DNA of 64,000 bases from an uncultured Ruminiclostridium sp. (GCA_902490005.1 CABUCM010000007.1:1-64000); one strand, 5' to 3'; counted from the stretch's first letter, positions 18,855-27,553 are shown. The notes: generated by a model from the sequence alone, not told the origin. Translations and numbers: made by a program.

Positions 18855-19725
18855 CTTTTTTCACCCTCCTGAAGGAAGAGAAAATCGGCCTGCGCTCGCC
18901 GTCCTCCGCCACATCGGGAAGGATCTCGTTTTCCAACGCACCCTTCAGCGTTTCTCTCGTATAGTTGCGGGTGATAACCCCGTTGATTGCTAAAGAAATG
19001 GTACCAGTCTCCTCCGAAACCACAAGAATAATGGCATCAGAGTTCTCGCTCATCCCAACAGCGGCCCGGTGGCGGGTCCCTAAATCAACGCTTAGGGAAT
19101 CATTCTTTGTCAACGGCAGAATACACCCCGCCGCATAGATCATTCCGTTGCGAATAATCATAGCCCCGTCATGCAAAGGAGCTTTGTTGAAAAAAATATT
19201 CCCAATGATTTGAGCCGACGGCACCGCATTGACAATGGTGCCGGTATCCACAATCTCTCCAAGCTTGGTTTGCCGCTCAAAAACGATCAAGGCGCCGGTT
19301 TTGGATTTTTGAAACGAAGCGGCCGCCTCCACCACAGCGTTGATGCACTTCTTTTCCTGCTGCAAGAGAGGCTCTCCCTCTTTGGATACACTGAAGGTAC
19401 GGGTTCCAATTTTCGTACGTCCAATATGCTCCAAGGCCCGGCGAAGCTCTGGCTGGAACACCACAAGCATGGCAATAATACCAAACTGGAAAAAGTTATC
19501 CAGCAGGGTACTAATCATTTTTAAATTAAACTGAGAGCTAAGAGCCCATGCGATGACCATGATTAAAAGGCCCTTTACCAGCTGCTCGGCACGGGTTTCC
19601 CGGACTAACTTAATTAAGCTATATATTAAAAAAGCCACGACGACAATATCCAGCACATCCACTGCGCGGAATTGCCGCATGAGTTCTAAAAAGGCATTAA
19701 AAATATTTGCGATAAACTCCCCCAT
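18841..19725 (-). CDS. cdaA: Diadenylate cyclase CdaA
   Basis: The 294-residue protein has three N-terminal membrane helices (about residues 15-90). A DisA_N catalytic domain follows, with the signature motifs PLHDGAMIIRNG and LGTRHRAAVGMSE, both complete. It condenses two ATP into c-di-AMP at the inner face of the membrane. c-di-AMP controls osmolyte and potassium balance and cell wall homeostasis in Firmicutes. It is the first gene of the cdaA-cdaR pair. The extreme C-terminus is basic (RRVKKDEKK). Confidence 0.96.
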   Translation of the reverse strand: MGEFIANIFNAFLELMRQFRAVDVLDIVVVAFLIYSLIKLVRETRAEQLVKGLLIMVIAWALSSQFNLKMISTLLDNFFQFGIIAMLVVFQPELRRALEHIGRTKIGTRTFSVSKEGEPLLQQEKKCINAVVEAAASFQKSKTGALIVFERQTKLGEIVDTGTIVNAVPSAQIIGNIFFNKAPLHDGAMIIRNGMIYAAGCILPLTKNDSLSVDLGTRHRAAVGMSENSDAIILVVSEETGTISLAINGVITRNYTRETLKGALENEILPDVAEDGERRPIFSSFRRVKKDEKK

Positions 19726-19817
19726 ACTTGCCTTCTTTCCTTCACCTAAACAAGCTGAATGTTTTTATTTCCCATTTTATTTTATCATATCTGATGCGTT
19801 ATGCAACCTTTTCTACA

Positions 19818-20963
19818 CTATTTTTTTGCGATTTTCCCCACTGCATTCACAAGAACGTCAATTTCCTGCTCTTTGCTGAACGCTGAAGGGCAAACCCTCA
19901 CCGCGCCGTTTTCCAAGGTTCCGCCAAATCTATGGGCCTCTGGAGCGCAATGCAGCCCCGCCCTAACAGCGATTCCAAATTGATTCAATTGAGCCGCCAC
20001 CTCTTCGCTGGGCTTCTCTCCAATATTGAAGGAAAGCAGAGGGACAAAAGCGGGAAATTCAGGCCTCGGCATATAAAGCTTTACTTTTTTGACAGATGAC
20101 AATTTATCATATAATCGAAGCACCAGCTTTTGCTCATGCTTCGCGATCGTTTCCGGTTTGACGCGGGAGACATATTCGATCCCGGCCCTCAGGCCCGCGA
20201 TTCCGGGCATATTGGGCGTTCCGCTTTCCATCCGCTCTGGCATAGTTTCCGGTTGGATTAGGGAAATTGAGTTTGTGCCGGTGCCTCCCTCGATAATTGT
20301 GGAAAGCTTATCCCCATTAGGCGTAATAAGAAGCCCTGTGCCCATAGGGCCATAGAGCCCCTTATGGCCGGCAGTGCATAGATAATCAATTCGGCTATCC
20401 TGCATATCAATGGGTAAAATCCCCGCCGATTGTGCGGCGTCTACTAAAATCGGTATTCCATATTCCTTTCCCATGGCAGAAATCCGCTCGACGGGAAGGC
20501 GGATCCCCCAAACATTGGAGGCATGCATACAAACGATCAGCTTCGTTTTGGCGTTTAGCGCCTTCCGAAAGCCGTCTAAGGTAGCGTCGCTGTCACCGGG
20601 AACCACCTGCGCCTGGGTATAGGTAATTCCTCCTTGCTTGCGCAAAGCCTCAAGGGGCCGCATGACAGCGTTGTGTTCCAAGCAAGAGACAACCACATGG
20701 TCTCCGGGCTTTAAAAGCCCTTTCAACACCAAATTAATGGCGTGGGTACAATTAAGGGTAAAGGCCACATTTTCCGGCCCTTCCGCATGGAATAGATTCG
20801 CGGCGGCTACCCGGCACCGATATTCCTCCTCCGCCGCGTCCATGGACATCTTGTGACCGCTTCTCCCCGGGTTAGCGCCATATTTTTGCAGGGCGGTGCG
20901 CACGGCGTTAGTCACGGAGGAAGGCTTTGGATAGGTGGTGGCGGCGTTATCAAAATAGATCAT
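19818..20963 (-). CDS. Cysteine desulfurase-like PLP enzyme
   Basis: The 381-residue class V aminotransferase-fold enzyme opens with MIYFDNAATTYPKP. The PLP lysine lies in CTAGHKGLYGPMG and a C-terminal cysteine in RAGLHCAPEAHR is positioned as the sulfur-accepting Cys. The group (CsdA/SufS-like, 'cysteine desulfurase family') removes S or Se from cysteine or selenocysteine. The ATG at 20963 overlaps the stop of the DUF3343 gene as ATGA and has AGGAG 5 bases before it. Coupling to DUF3343 suggests a dedicated delivery role. Confidence 0.9.
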   Translation of the reverse strand: MIYFDNAATTYPKPSSVTNAVRTALQKYGANPGRSGHKMSMDAAEEEYRCRVAAANLFHAEGPENVAFTLNCTHAINLVLKGLLKPGDHVVVSCLEHNAVMRPLEALRKQGGITYTQAQVVPGDSDATLDGFRKALNAKTKLIVCMHASNVWGIRLPVERISAMGKEYGIPILVDAAQSAGILPIDMQDSRIDYLCTAGHKGLYGPMGTGLLITPNGDKLSTIIEGGTGTNSISLIQPETMPERMESGTPNMPGIAGLRAGIEYVSRVKPETIAKHEQKLVLRLYDKLSSVKKVKLYMPRPEFPAFVPLLSFNIGEKPSEEVAAQLNQFGIAVRAGLHCAPEAHRFGGTLENGAVRVCPSAFSKEQEIDVLVNAVGKIAKK

Positions 20964-21190
20964 GTGGACTCCTCCCAATCGGTTCTGCCTACGACTTTGA
21001 TTCCATAAGTGTGCAGCAGGTTTTCCGCTTCGTCAATCCGTTTGGGAACATAAAGGCTGTAACCGCAGCCACCGTTTCTTTCTATTTTCGGCGTCCTTTC
21101 TATATATGCCGCAATTCCGTTATTGATCAGCAGATCCCTGGCTTTCATCGCATAAGTGATGGAGCTGACCATAATTAAAGGCTTGCCCAT
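20960..21190 (-). CDS. DUF3343 putative Se/S carrier protein
   Basis: This 76-residue protein matches DUF3343, described in Pfam as putative Se/S carrier-like. Visible features are the opening VSSITYAMKARDLLINNGI, a conserved GGCGYSLYV containing its only cysteine, and an IKVVGR end. The lone Cys could carry sulfur or selenium handed over by the desulfurase. The ATG at 21190 follows GAGGTGA. Its stop overlaps the desulfurase start codon by 4 bases. Confidence 0.88.
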   Translation of the reverse strand: MGKPLIMVSSITYAMKARDLLINNGIAAYIERTPKIERNGGCGYSLYVPKRIDEAENLLHTYGIKVVGRTDWEEST

Positions 21191-21256
21191 AAATATCACC
21201 TCACTGTTTTAGGTTATAAAACAGTATATGCAGTGAAACCAATTCTGCTTATCCAA

Positions 21257-21724
21257 TTAGGCAATGAGACAAACCGCGTGAGCGGCAATCCCCTCTAACG
21301 CTCCGGTAAATCCCAAACCCTCTTCCGTGGTAGCCTTGACGCTGATGCAATCCACAGAAATACCACAGGCTTTTGCCATATTTTCTCTCATTTCCGGCAG
21401 ATAATCCATCAGCTTTGGTTTTTGGGCTAAAACTGTGGCATCAATATTTTCGATGTGATACTTTTTTTCCTTTAGCAGCAGGCATACCTGTTTTAACAAA
21501 TTCAGGCTGTCAGCCCCCAAATACTTAGAATCAGAGTCAGGAAAAAGCTTTCCAATATCCCCCAGCGCCGCCGCGCCCAGCAGAGAATCTATTACCGCGT
21601 GAGCCAGCACATCCGCATCGGAGTGGCCCAATAAGCCCTTTTCATAAGGAATTTCCACACCGCCTAAAATCAGCTTCCTGCCTTCTACAAGGCGGTGGAC
21701 ATCATACCCGTGGCCGATTCTCAT
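21257..21724 (-). CDS. ispF: 2-C-methyl-D-erythritol 2,4-cyclodiphosphate synthase
   Basis: The 155-residue enzyme of the MEP isoprenoid pathway closes the cyclodiphosphate ring. It carries the family opening MRIGHGYDVHRLVEGRK with metal ligands D and H, the LLGHSDADVLAHAVIDSLLGAAALGDIGKLFPD block and VKATTEEGLGFTG. The length is standard. Its ATG overlaps the ispD stop by 4 bases. Confidence 0.98.
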   Translation of the reverse strand: MRIGHGYDVHRLVEGRKLILGGVEIPYEKGLLGHSDADVLAHAVIDSLLGAAALGDIGKLFPDSDSKYLGADSLNLLKQVCLLLKEKKYHIENIDATVLAQKPKLMDYLPEMRENMAKACGISVDCISVKATTEEGLGFTGALEGIAAHAVCLIA

Positions 21725-22422
21725 GCATCTTCCTCCCTTAACAGTAAAATATGCTCTCCCAACGCCAGATCGTCCATAGTAGTAATCTTAATATTCTCAT
21801 AAGAACCCATACATAAATGAACCTTCATTCCCAGCTGTTCCACCAGCTGGCAGTCGTCGGTATAGTCGGCCTGTTCGCTCCTCGCTTTCTCCATTGCCTG
21901 CTGGTAAATAGTCTTTTCAAACACCTGCGGCGTCTGCACATTCCACAAAAAGGTACGGTCCGGCGTGTCCTTTACAAACCCTTCCCCATCGATCACCTTG
22001 ATGGTATCCTTTACCGGAATTCCCAGAGACGAGGCACGAAAACGGATGCCGTCTTCCACCGACGCCTGGATCGCTTCCGGGGTAATCAGCGCCCGCGCGC
22101 CGTCGTGAATGGCAAAATGGGTGGTTTTCCCACCGGCGGCCTGCACACCGGAAAACACCGACTGCTGACGGGTTTCCCCGCCCTTTACCACAGCCGCCAG
22201 CTTATGGATTCCAAACATCTGAGAAATTTCCTGGATTTCTACCCGATCCTCTTCCCGGCATACCAGCACGATCTCGTCGACACAGGGCGTATGCTCAAAA
22301 GCCAGCAAGGTCCTGGCAATCACCGGCATCCCTTTCAAATCCAGAAGCAGCTTGTTTTTTCTGGTTCCCATCCGGGTAGAGCCTCCACCGGCTACGATTA
22401 AAGCTGTTACGAATGGTTTCAT
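21721..22422 (-). CDS. ispD: 2-C-methyl-D-erythritol 4-phosphate cytidylyltransferase
   Basis: The 233-residue nucleotidyltransferase transfers CMP to MEP. The N-terminal VAGGGSTRMGTRKNKLLLDLKG is the nucleotide-binding loop. IHDGARALITPEAI, IPVKDTIKV and WNVQTPQVF are the family motifs, and TDDCQLVEQLG lies near the end. GGGGAGAG precedes the ATG. It forms an overlapping two-gene operon with ispF. Confidence 0.97.
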   Translation of the reverse strand: MKPFVTALIVAGGGSTRMGTRKNKLLLDLKGMPVIARTLLAFEHTPCVDEIVLVCREEDRVEIQEISQMFGIHKLAAVVKGGETRQQSVFSGVQAAGGKTTHFAIHDGARALITPEAIQASVEDGIRFRASSLGIPVKDTIKVIDGEGFVKDTPDRTFLWNVQTPQVFEKTIYQQAMEKARSEQADYTDDCQLVEQLGMKVHLCMGSYENIKITTMDDLALGEHILLLREEDA

Positions 22423-22442
22423 TGCTTTCTCTCCCCAAAGTG

Positions 22443-22481
22443 CAGAAAAGCCAGAAGAAAGATTTTCTCTCCTGGCTTTTC
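22443..22481 (-). terminator. Terminator of the VOR operon
   Basis: GAAAAGCCAG (22445-22454) pairs with CTGGCTTTTC (22472-22481), placed 10 bases after the gamma-subunit stop. It separates the oxidoreductase operon from ispD. Confidence 0.8.
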
Positions 22482-22491
22482 GATTCCTAAA

Positions 22492-23034
22492 TTAGGCTTC
22501 CATGCCCAGCTGCAACGCCTTTTTATTGGCATCGATCAAATGGGCTTTTCTCGGAGGAACACATTTTTCCACCGCTTTATAAAGAGCGTCTTCTGAGCAG
22601 AAATTGGTCTCGTGGAAAAGCTTGCCGACTAAAATGATGTTGGCCAAACCCTTCAAATCATTATCTTCGGCGATTTTCGTGGCCGGCACATAAAACGCCG
22701 TCACGTCGCTCCGCTCTACTTTTTTATTGATCAAAAAGCTATCCACAATAACCACAGAGCCTGGCTCCACGTCATTGATAAATTTATCGAAGGACGGAAG
22801 GTTCATGGCGATAAATACATTGGGGTTTACTACCAAAGGAGAACCGATGGGCTCGTCGGAAATGCACACGCTGCAGTTTGCGGTGCCGCCGCGCATTTCA
22901 GGGCCATAGGAAGGCAGCCAGGAGATTTCTTTCTCATCCATCAGTCCGCCGTAAGCAATTACCTTTCCAGCGAAAAGGATTCCCTGGCCGCCGAAGCCGG
23001 CCAGCAGCATGTTCAGATTCTTATTCGTGCTCAT
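22492..23034 (-). CDS. 2-oxoacid:ferredoxin oxidoreductase gamma subunit
   Basis: The 180-residue protein has the gamma-domain motifs LLAGFGGQGILFAGKVIAYGG and SYGPEMRGGTANCSV. With the alpha, beta and ferredoxin-like subunits encoded upstream it forms a CoA-dependent, ferredoxin-reducing oxidoreductase of the VOR/KOR class. Its ATG overlaps the beta-subunit end by 14 bases. Last gene of the operon. Confidence 0.93.
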   Translation of the reverse strand: MSTNKNLNMLLAGFGGQGILFAGKVIAYGGLMDEKEISWLPSYGPEMRGGTANCSVCISDEPIGSPLVVNPNVFIAMNLPSFDKFINDVEPGSVVIVDSFLINKKVERSDVTAFYVPATKIAEDNDLKGLANIILVGKLFHETNFCSEDALYKAVEKCVPPRKAHLIDANKKALQLGMEA

Positions 23035-23785
23035 GCAGTCTCGCTCCTTTCACGCTGTCCTTGTAAACGCCCAAGGGGTAATAAGGCAGCATATTTTCTC
23101 TCAGCCACTGAAGCGCCTCGATAGGAGACAACCCCCAGTTGGTGGGGCAGGTAGAAACCACTTCCACAATGGAGAAGCCGTTGCCGTCTATCTGATTTTG
23201 GAAAGCCTTCTTTATGGCCTTTTTCGCAATATTTACGTTTTTCACACAGTCTACAGTAACGCGCTGAGCCAAGGCTACGCCGTCCAAAGTGGAAAGCATT
23301 TCGCAAACCCTCACCGGATATCCCGCGGTGTTCACGTCTCTGCCGTAAGGCGTAGTCTGGGTGACCTGGTTCGGCAAAGAGGTAGGCGCCATCTGGCCGC
23401 CGGTCATGCCGTAAATCGCGTTATTTACAAAAATTACGGTGATATTTTCACCGCGGGTTGCCGCGTGGACCGTTTCCGCCGTACCGATCGCCGCCAAGTC
23501 GCCGTCGCCCTGATAGGTAAAGACCACGTTCTCCGGCCTGGCGCGTTTAATGCCGGTGGCTACCGCCGGCGCTCTGCCGTGAGGGGCTTCCACCATATCG
23601 CAGGCAAAATAATCATAATTCATCACAGCGCAGCCAACAGGAGCCACGCCTATCGCTTTTCCCTGAATTTCCAGCTCGTCCATAACTTCGGCAACTAAGC
23701 GGTGAATGATGCCGTGGGTACACCCCGGGCAATAATGGAACGGAACATCCAATAAGGATTCCGGCCTCTGAAAAACAACCGCCAT
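23021..23785 (-). CDS. 2-oxoacid:ferredoxin oxidoreductase beta (TPP) subunit
   Basis: The 254-residue subunit binds thiamine pyrophosphate. Motifs include FHYCPGCTHGIIHRLV, the HGRAPAVATGIKRA segment, and the TPP-Mg block YQGDGDLAAIGTAE ending in FVNNAIYGMTGGQMAPT. The ATG at 23785 shares one base with the alpha-subunit stop (TAATG) behind GGAGG. No iron-sulfur cysteines of the longer PFOR type are present, consistent with the VOR four-subunit plan. Confidence 0.94.
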   Translation of the reverse strand: MAVVFQRPESLLDVPFHYCPGCTHGIIHRLVAEVMDELEIQGKAIGVAPVGCAVMNYDYFACDMVEAPHGRAPAVATGIKRARPENVVFTYQGDGDLAAIGTAETVHAATRGENITVIFVNNAIYGMTGGQMAPTSLPNQVTQTTPYGRDVNTAGYPVRVCEMLSTLDGVALAQRVTVDCVKNVNIAKKAIKKAFQNQIDGNGFSIVEVVSTCPTNWGLSPIEALQWLRENMLPYYPLGVYKDSVKGARLHEHE

Positions 23786-24855
23786 TATAAAACACCTCCC
23801 GCTTTCTTGATCGCGTCCAGCACCTCGGCAGGAGTGGGGATCATACCGCCGGTACGGCCGTAAAACTCTACCGGTTTCTGGTCGTGAATCGCAAGACGCA
23901 CATCATCTATCATCTGGCCCATGCTCATTTCCACAGCAAGGAATTTCTTTACATGCTGGGCGGCCTTCTGCAGCGCGTCCGTGGGGAACGGCCACAATGT
24001 AATGGGGCGGATCAAGCCGGCCTTTACTCCCTGGGCTCTGGCAGCGTTCACCGCGCTGCGGGCTACACGGGAGGAAGCGCCGTAAGCCACCACCACAATA
24101 TCGGCGTCGTCTACCAAATATTCTTCCGCTCTCTGTTCCGTGTGCTTGATGGTTTCATAACGCGCAAAGCGTTCTTTTACCAGACGCTCCAGATCCGCGG
24201 GCTTTAAATACAGGCTATTTACCACGTTATGTGGACGCTTAAACTGATGTCCGGTCAGCGCCCATGGCTTTTCCACCTTTGCGCTTTCATTTTGCTCTTT
24301 AAACTCCACCGGCTCCATCATCTGGCCCAGCATACCGTCAGCCAGAATCATCGCAGGCATCCGGTATTTATCCCCCAGGTCAAAAGCAAGGGAAACGAAA
24401 TCCACCATTTCCTGAACCGTAGAAGGGGCGAACACTAAAATCTGAAAATCGCCGTGGCCGGTAGCCTTGGTGGCCTGCCAGTAATCCGCCTGAGAAGGCT
24501 GGATACCGCCCAAACCTGGGCCGCCCCGCTGTACATTGATAATCAGCGCCGGCACGTCGGAACCGGCAATATAGGAAATACCCTCTGTTTTCAGGCTGAT
24601 ACCGGGAGACGATGAGGATGTCATCGCCCGCACGCCGGCGGATGAAGCCCCCAGCACCATATTGATGGCGGCAATCTCAGATTCCGCCTGCAGGTATGTA
24701 CCGCCGATTTTAGGCATCTTCTTGGACATATAAGCCGCAAGCTCTGTCTGAGGGGTAATAGGATAACCGAAAAAATGATGGCAGCCCGCACGAATGGCAG
24801 CTTCCGCCAGCGCTTCGTTTCCCTTCATTAATACTCTTTCGGACAACTTCGTCAC
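23785..24855 (-). CDS. vorB: 2-oxoacid:ferredoxin oxidoreductase alpha subunit, VorB-like
   Basis: The 356-residue alpha subunit starts at a GTG that shares one base with the ferredoxin stop (TAGTG). The sequence VLMKGNEALAEAAIRAGCHHFFGYPITPQTEL is typical of VorB (3-methyl-2-oxobutanoate dehydrogenase). SSSPGISLKTEG and RGGPGLGG-type motifs follow. Substrates are probably branched-chain 2-oxoacids, giving acyl-CoA and reduced ferredoxin, or the reverse. A 2-oxoglutarate or indolepyruvate-like specificity cannot be excluded. Confidence 0.92.
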   Translation of the reverse strand: MTKLSERVLMKGNEALAEAAIRAGCHHFFGYPITPQTELAAYMSKKMPKIGGTYLQAESEIAAINMVLGASSAGVRAMTSSSSPGISLKTEGISYIAGSDVPALIINVQRGGPGLGGIQPSQADYWQATKATGHGDFQILVFAPSTVQEMVDFVSLAFDLGDKYRMPAMILADGMLGQMMEPVEFKEQNESAKVEKPWALTGHQFKRPHNVVNSLYLKPADLERLVKERFARYETIKHTEQRAEEYLVDDADIVVVAYGASSRVARSAVNAARAQGVKAGLIRPITLWPFPTDALQKAAQHVKKFLAVEMSMGQMIDDVRLAIHDQKPVEFYGRTGGMIPTPAEVLDAIKKAGGVL

Positions 24856-25061
24856 TACCTTTCCACTGTAATCGCTACATCAGGACACATGGTTGCGCAA
24901 GAAGCGCAGCCAATGCATTTTTCTTCGTCAATCAGCTCCGCCGGATGATAACCCTTGCCATTGATTCGGTCCTTTGACAGGCGAATAATTTTTTTAGGAC
25001 AGGCATTGACGCACATTTCGCAGCCCTTGCATACATCTTCTCTCACAATAATTCTTGCCAT
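24855..25061 (-). CDS. 2x[4Fe-4S] ferredoxin-like delta subunit
   Basis: The 68-residue protein has two CxxCxxCxxxC clusters: CKGCEMCVNACPKK and CIGCASCATMCPDV. It wires electrons from the TPP site to ferredoxin. It directly precedes vorB with one-base overlap and is preceded by GGAGGG. Confidence 0.95.
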   Translation of the reverse strand: MARIIVREDVCKGCEMCVNACPKKIIRLSKDRINGKGYHPAELIDEEKCIGCASCATMCPDVAITVER

Positions 25062-25093
25062 CTACGACCCTCCTTTATTTGAAACCTTGGGGC

Positions 25094-25765
25094 TTATTGC
25101 TCCCAAGGGGGTTTAACATAAATTTCTACTGGGTAAACTTCCTCCCCGCATTCTAAAAGCTTTTCAGCCAAAAAAGCGGGAGCCGTTGTAAAGGCTAAGG
25201 GAAGGCTTAAAAGTTCCGCCGTATTTCTGGCGAAAGGAATTGCCCCTAAAATATCGTCCCGTGTGGTTTCTCCCTGCAAATGAGAATTATTGACCACACC
25301 TGTCGCCTTCAGCCTGGAGGCCGCCTCAATTTCCTTCAGCAACCGGCTGGCTTCTTCCGGCGTTTGAGTCAATGCCCGGTATCGGTTCACCACATACAGC
25401 ATTTGGTATTCCATCTGCTGAATGCTTCTGGAGATACTTCCCAGCGCGGTAGCGCCGGCATCATCCCCACCCACATCGATAATCACCGTTCTGTCTTTCA
25501 TACTAAAAATCCGGTGCAGGTCCGCCGGAAGGGCGGGCAAGTCCAAATTAGAATGGGCGAAAATGGGAGCGATGAGCTCGATCTGGCTGGAATCGATGAT
25601 TTCCTGAAAATCGGAAGAACGGAAATAAGGGTTAACCAAATCCAGGTCCACCAAGGTAACCTTTCTTCCGGCTTTTTGAAGGTTTACTGCCAAATTTAAA
25701 GAGAGATTCGTTTTTCCGCAACCGTAATGGCCGCACACAATGATAAATTGACCAAATTGAAACAC
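25094..25765 (-). CDS. MinD/ParA-like P-loop ATPase at head of VOR operon
   Basis: The 223-residue cytosolic protein has a deviant-looking P-loop CGHYGCGKTNLSLNLA. The switch-like LVDLDLVNPYFRSSD and IIDVGGDDAGATALG are SIMIBI-class features. No membrane-targeting helix is seen. Start is GTG at 25765 behind GAGGTGA. It lies 32 bases upstream of the ferredoxin subunit, so it is probably co-transcribed. Members of the class insert metal clusters or move cargo. A role in maturing or sorting the oxidoreductase is only inferred from position. Confidence 0.75.
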   Translation of the reverse strand: MFQFGQFIIVCGHYGCGKTNLSLNLAVNLQKAGRKVTLVDLDLVNPYFRSSDFQEIIDSSQIELIAPIFAHSNLDLPALPADLHRIFSMKDRTVIIDVGGDDAGATALGSISRSIQQMEYQMLYVVNRYRALTQTPEEASRLLKEIEAASRLKATGVVNNSHLQGETTRDDILGAIPFARNTAELLSLPLAFTTAPAFLAEKLLECGEEVYPVEIYVKPPWEQ

Positions 25766-25831
25766 TTGCTCACCTCATTAGCTGGCATTAGATAATATTA
25801 TAACACGTTTCTATCCCATACACAAGAAACA

Positions 25832-25875
25832 GAAAAAACCTTATTACCTAATTTCTTCCAGTAATAAGGTTTTTA
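25832..25875 (-). terminator. Terminator after SGNH hydrolase gene
   Basis: AAAACCTTATTA pairs with TAATAAGGTTTT around a 15-base loop; the minus-strand product ends in six U. It begins 4 bases after the stop codon. Confidence 0.9.
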
Positions 25876-25878
25876 ATT

Positions 25879-26583
25879 TTATGCATAATTCATAGCATAG
25901 GACTGGAAAATGTCTCCCATTATTTTTTGTCCTGATTCGTTTAAATGAATTCCATCCAAACAAAGGTAATCGCGGTAATTATGAATTGACAGAAATTCAT
26001 CCCTCACATCTATCAATGGTAAACTTTTCTGGTAAGCAATCCGTTCAATGGCCCTGGAATACCGTTCCTGCTGACGGTAAATAGTGTCCGTTTGCCCTCC
26101 CAGCCATTTCAGGACCGCCTCCGGGTCGATATTATTTAAATTGCTGATCCAGCGGTAATACCGCTCCCCATCGATGGGGGGCAGATTCATAAACAAAGGC
26201 TTGATGGAATGGGAAAGAAGCAAATCCGCCATTTTTTCCATAGTGGAGCAAAAGGTGTGAAACGGCGTATGAGGCTCATGGTGCGCCTCGGGATTCCGGC
26301 TGACTTCCACCCAGTCATAGTCGCAGTCATTTCCTCCAAACTCCAAAAGGACAACCTCAGCCTTTAGACCGTTTTCCAAGGAAGCCTCCAGGTTTCCAAA
26401 CGCTTTAGGGGCTGTACAGCCAAAGCGGGAATTGTTTTTTACTGTAAAGGGAAATGCCTTGCTGAACAAATTGACCGAACAGGTTTTCAAAGGCTTATAT
26501 CTGCTGGTACTTTCGTCTAAAACGATGCCTTTTAGCAAGGAATCTCCCCAAATCGCTAAATTTTGAATCATAGATAATTTCAT
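25879..26583 (-). CDS. SGNH/GDSL-family hydrolase
   Basis: The 234-residue protein has the catalytic block I GDS at residues 13-15 (IWGDSLLKG), block III GGND, and the Asp/His pair LDGIHLN near the end. This is a complete SGNH triad. Members are esterases, lipases or carbohydrate acetylesterases. No signal peptide is seen, so it is probably cytosolic. The ATG at 26583 has GGAG 10 bases upstream. A longer frame to 26646 is open but lacks a binding site. It is followed by its own terminator. Confidence 0.85.
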   Translation of the reverse strand: MKLSMIQNLAIWGDSLLKGIVLDESTSRYKPLKTCSVNLFSKAFPFTVKNNSRFGCTAPKAFGNLEASLENGLKAEVVLLEFGGNDCDYDWVEVSRNPEAHHEPHTPFHTFCSTMEKMADLLLSHSIKPLFMNLPPIDGERYYRWISNLNNIDPEAVLKWLGGQTDTIYRQQERYSRAIERIAYQKSLPLIDVRDEFLSIHNYRDYLCLDGIHLNESGQKIMGDIFQSYAMNYA

Positions 26584-26688
26584 AACGCCACGCTCCAACC
26601 TTGATAATAACAGCATAGCACTCTTCTGTGAACTGGGTATTTCCATAATAAGAATAAAAAACCGGCTATGTAGGCGGCGTATGCCGCT

Positions 26689-26895
26689 TTAATCTTCTAA
26701 CGCTTCAATGAGATCGTCTCTTAATTTTCTCATGTGCTGGATTTCAAAAGAAACCGTGTGCTTCAGCATTCCATTATATAAGTCGCCCATTCCGTCAGGC
26801 TGAAAATCACGCTCTCTTAAATTATCCAAGCCCTCCTCCATTTGATGAATCTGGTCGTCCATATAATGTTTAATTTGTGATTGGCTGTAATTCAT
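26689..26895 (-). CDS. Small conserved-looking helical protein, unknown
   Basis: The 68-residue protein has an ATG preceded by AGGAG (10 bases). It is predicted all-helical and acidic, with a His/Met-rich middle (MLKHTVSFEIQHMRKLRDD). I do not recognise a family. It sits alone between an SGNH hydrolase and the TelA operon terminator. Confidence 0.6.
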   Translation of the reverse strand: MNYSQSQIKHYMDDQIHQMEEGLDNLRERDFQPDGMGDLYNGMLKHTVSFEIQHMRKLRDDLIEALED

Positions 26896-26947
26896 TGATT
26901 TCGCACTCCTAAAAATAGAATTTTGCCATTAGTATGTGCGAAAGCTG

Positions 26948-26988
26948 AAAAAAAATCCCTTCTATAAGACACAGTGAAGGGATTTTTT
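26948..26988 (-). terminator. Terminator of XpaC-TelA operon
   Basis: AAAAAATCCCTTC pairs with GAAGGGATTTTTT; the minus-strand RNA ends in eight U. It lies 10 bases beyond the LemA-like gene. Confidence 0.92.
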
Positions 26989-26998
26989 CATATCTTTG

Positions 26999-27553
26999 CT
27001 ATTGATAAAGCTCCACTTTATCAAAATGATAAAGTGCTTTAAAGATATTGGTGGGAAATTTCTCCAGCTGAAGATTAAAAGCTGTCGCCTTGCTGTTGTA
27101 TTCCTCGATCAAATGGGGATCACTGTATAACTGAAAAGAATTATAAACTTGCTTTACATCTCTATCGCTGGAATCTTTTATCTCTGTTCCCTGCAGCGAA
27201 ATATATAGATCGGTGACCGCCTCGTCCAGGGATAAGTCCGCGTCATATTTATCAGAAAGGGTTTCCGCCTTACGAAGCGATTCGATAGCCTGCAAGGTGG
27301 TTTCCACATCCGCCTGCTGATTCGCAGACTCTTGGAGTTTATTATACTGCTTTCCGATATAAACCATATCTTGAGCATACTCCATCCGGCGGTTTAAACT
27401 TCCCTGTAATGAATCGAATTCTACGCTATAAAAAGTCTGTACCACCGCATCACGTTCATGCGCAATGGATAAATAGCTGCCATACAAAATGCTAGCAAAA
27501 ATCATAAGCACCATGGCGGTAATGGCAATTTTCTTTTCACGTAATAGTTTCAT
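26999..27553 (-). CDS. LemA-like membrane-anchored protein
   Basis: The 184-residue protein has an N-terminal membrane segment (IAITAMVLMIFASILYG) and a helical extracytoplasmic body. The C-terminal stretch EEYNSKATAFNLQLEKFPTNIFKALYHF resembles the LemA signature (YN..V..FN..I..FP.N). The earlier LemA core is diverged, so this is a remote assignment. The ATG at 27553 follows GGAGAG. It is the third gene of the XpaC-TelA operon and ends it. Confidence 0.65.
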   Translation of the reverse strand: MKLLREKKIAITAMVLMIFASILYGSYLSIAHERDAVVQTFYSVEFDSLQGSLNRRMEYAQDMVYIGKQYNKLQESANQQADVETTLQAIESLRKAETLSDKYDADLSLDEAVTDLYISLQGTEIKDSSDRDVKQVYNSFQLYSDPHLIEEYNSKATAFNLQLEKFPTNIFKALYHFDKVELYQ

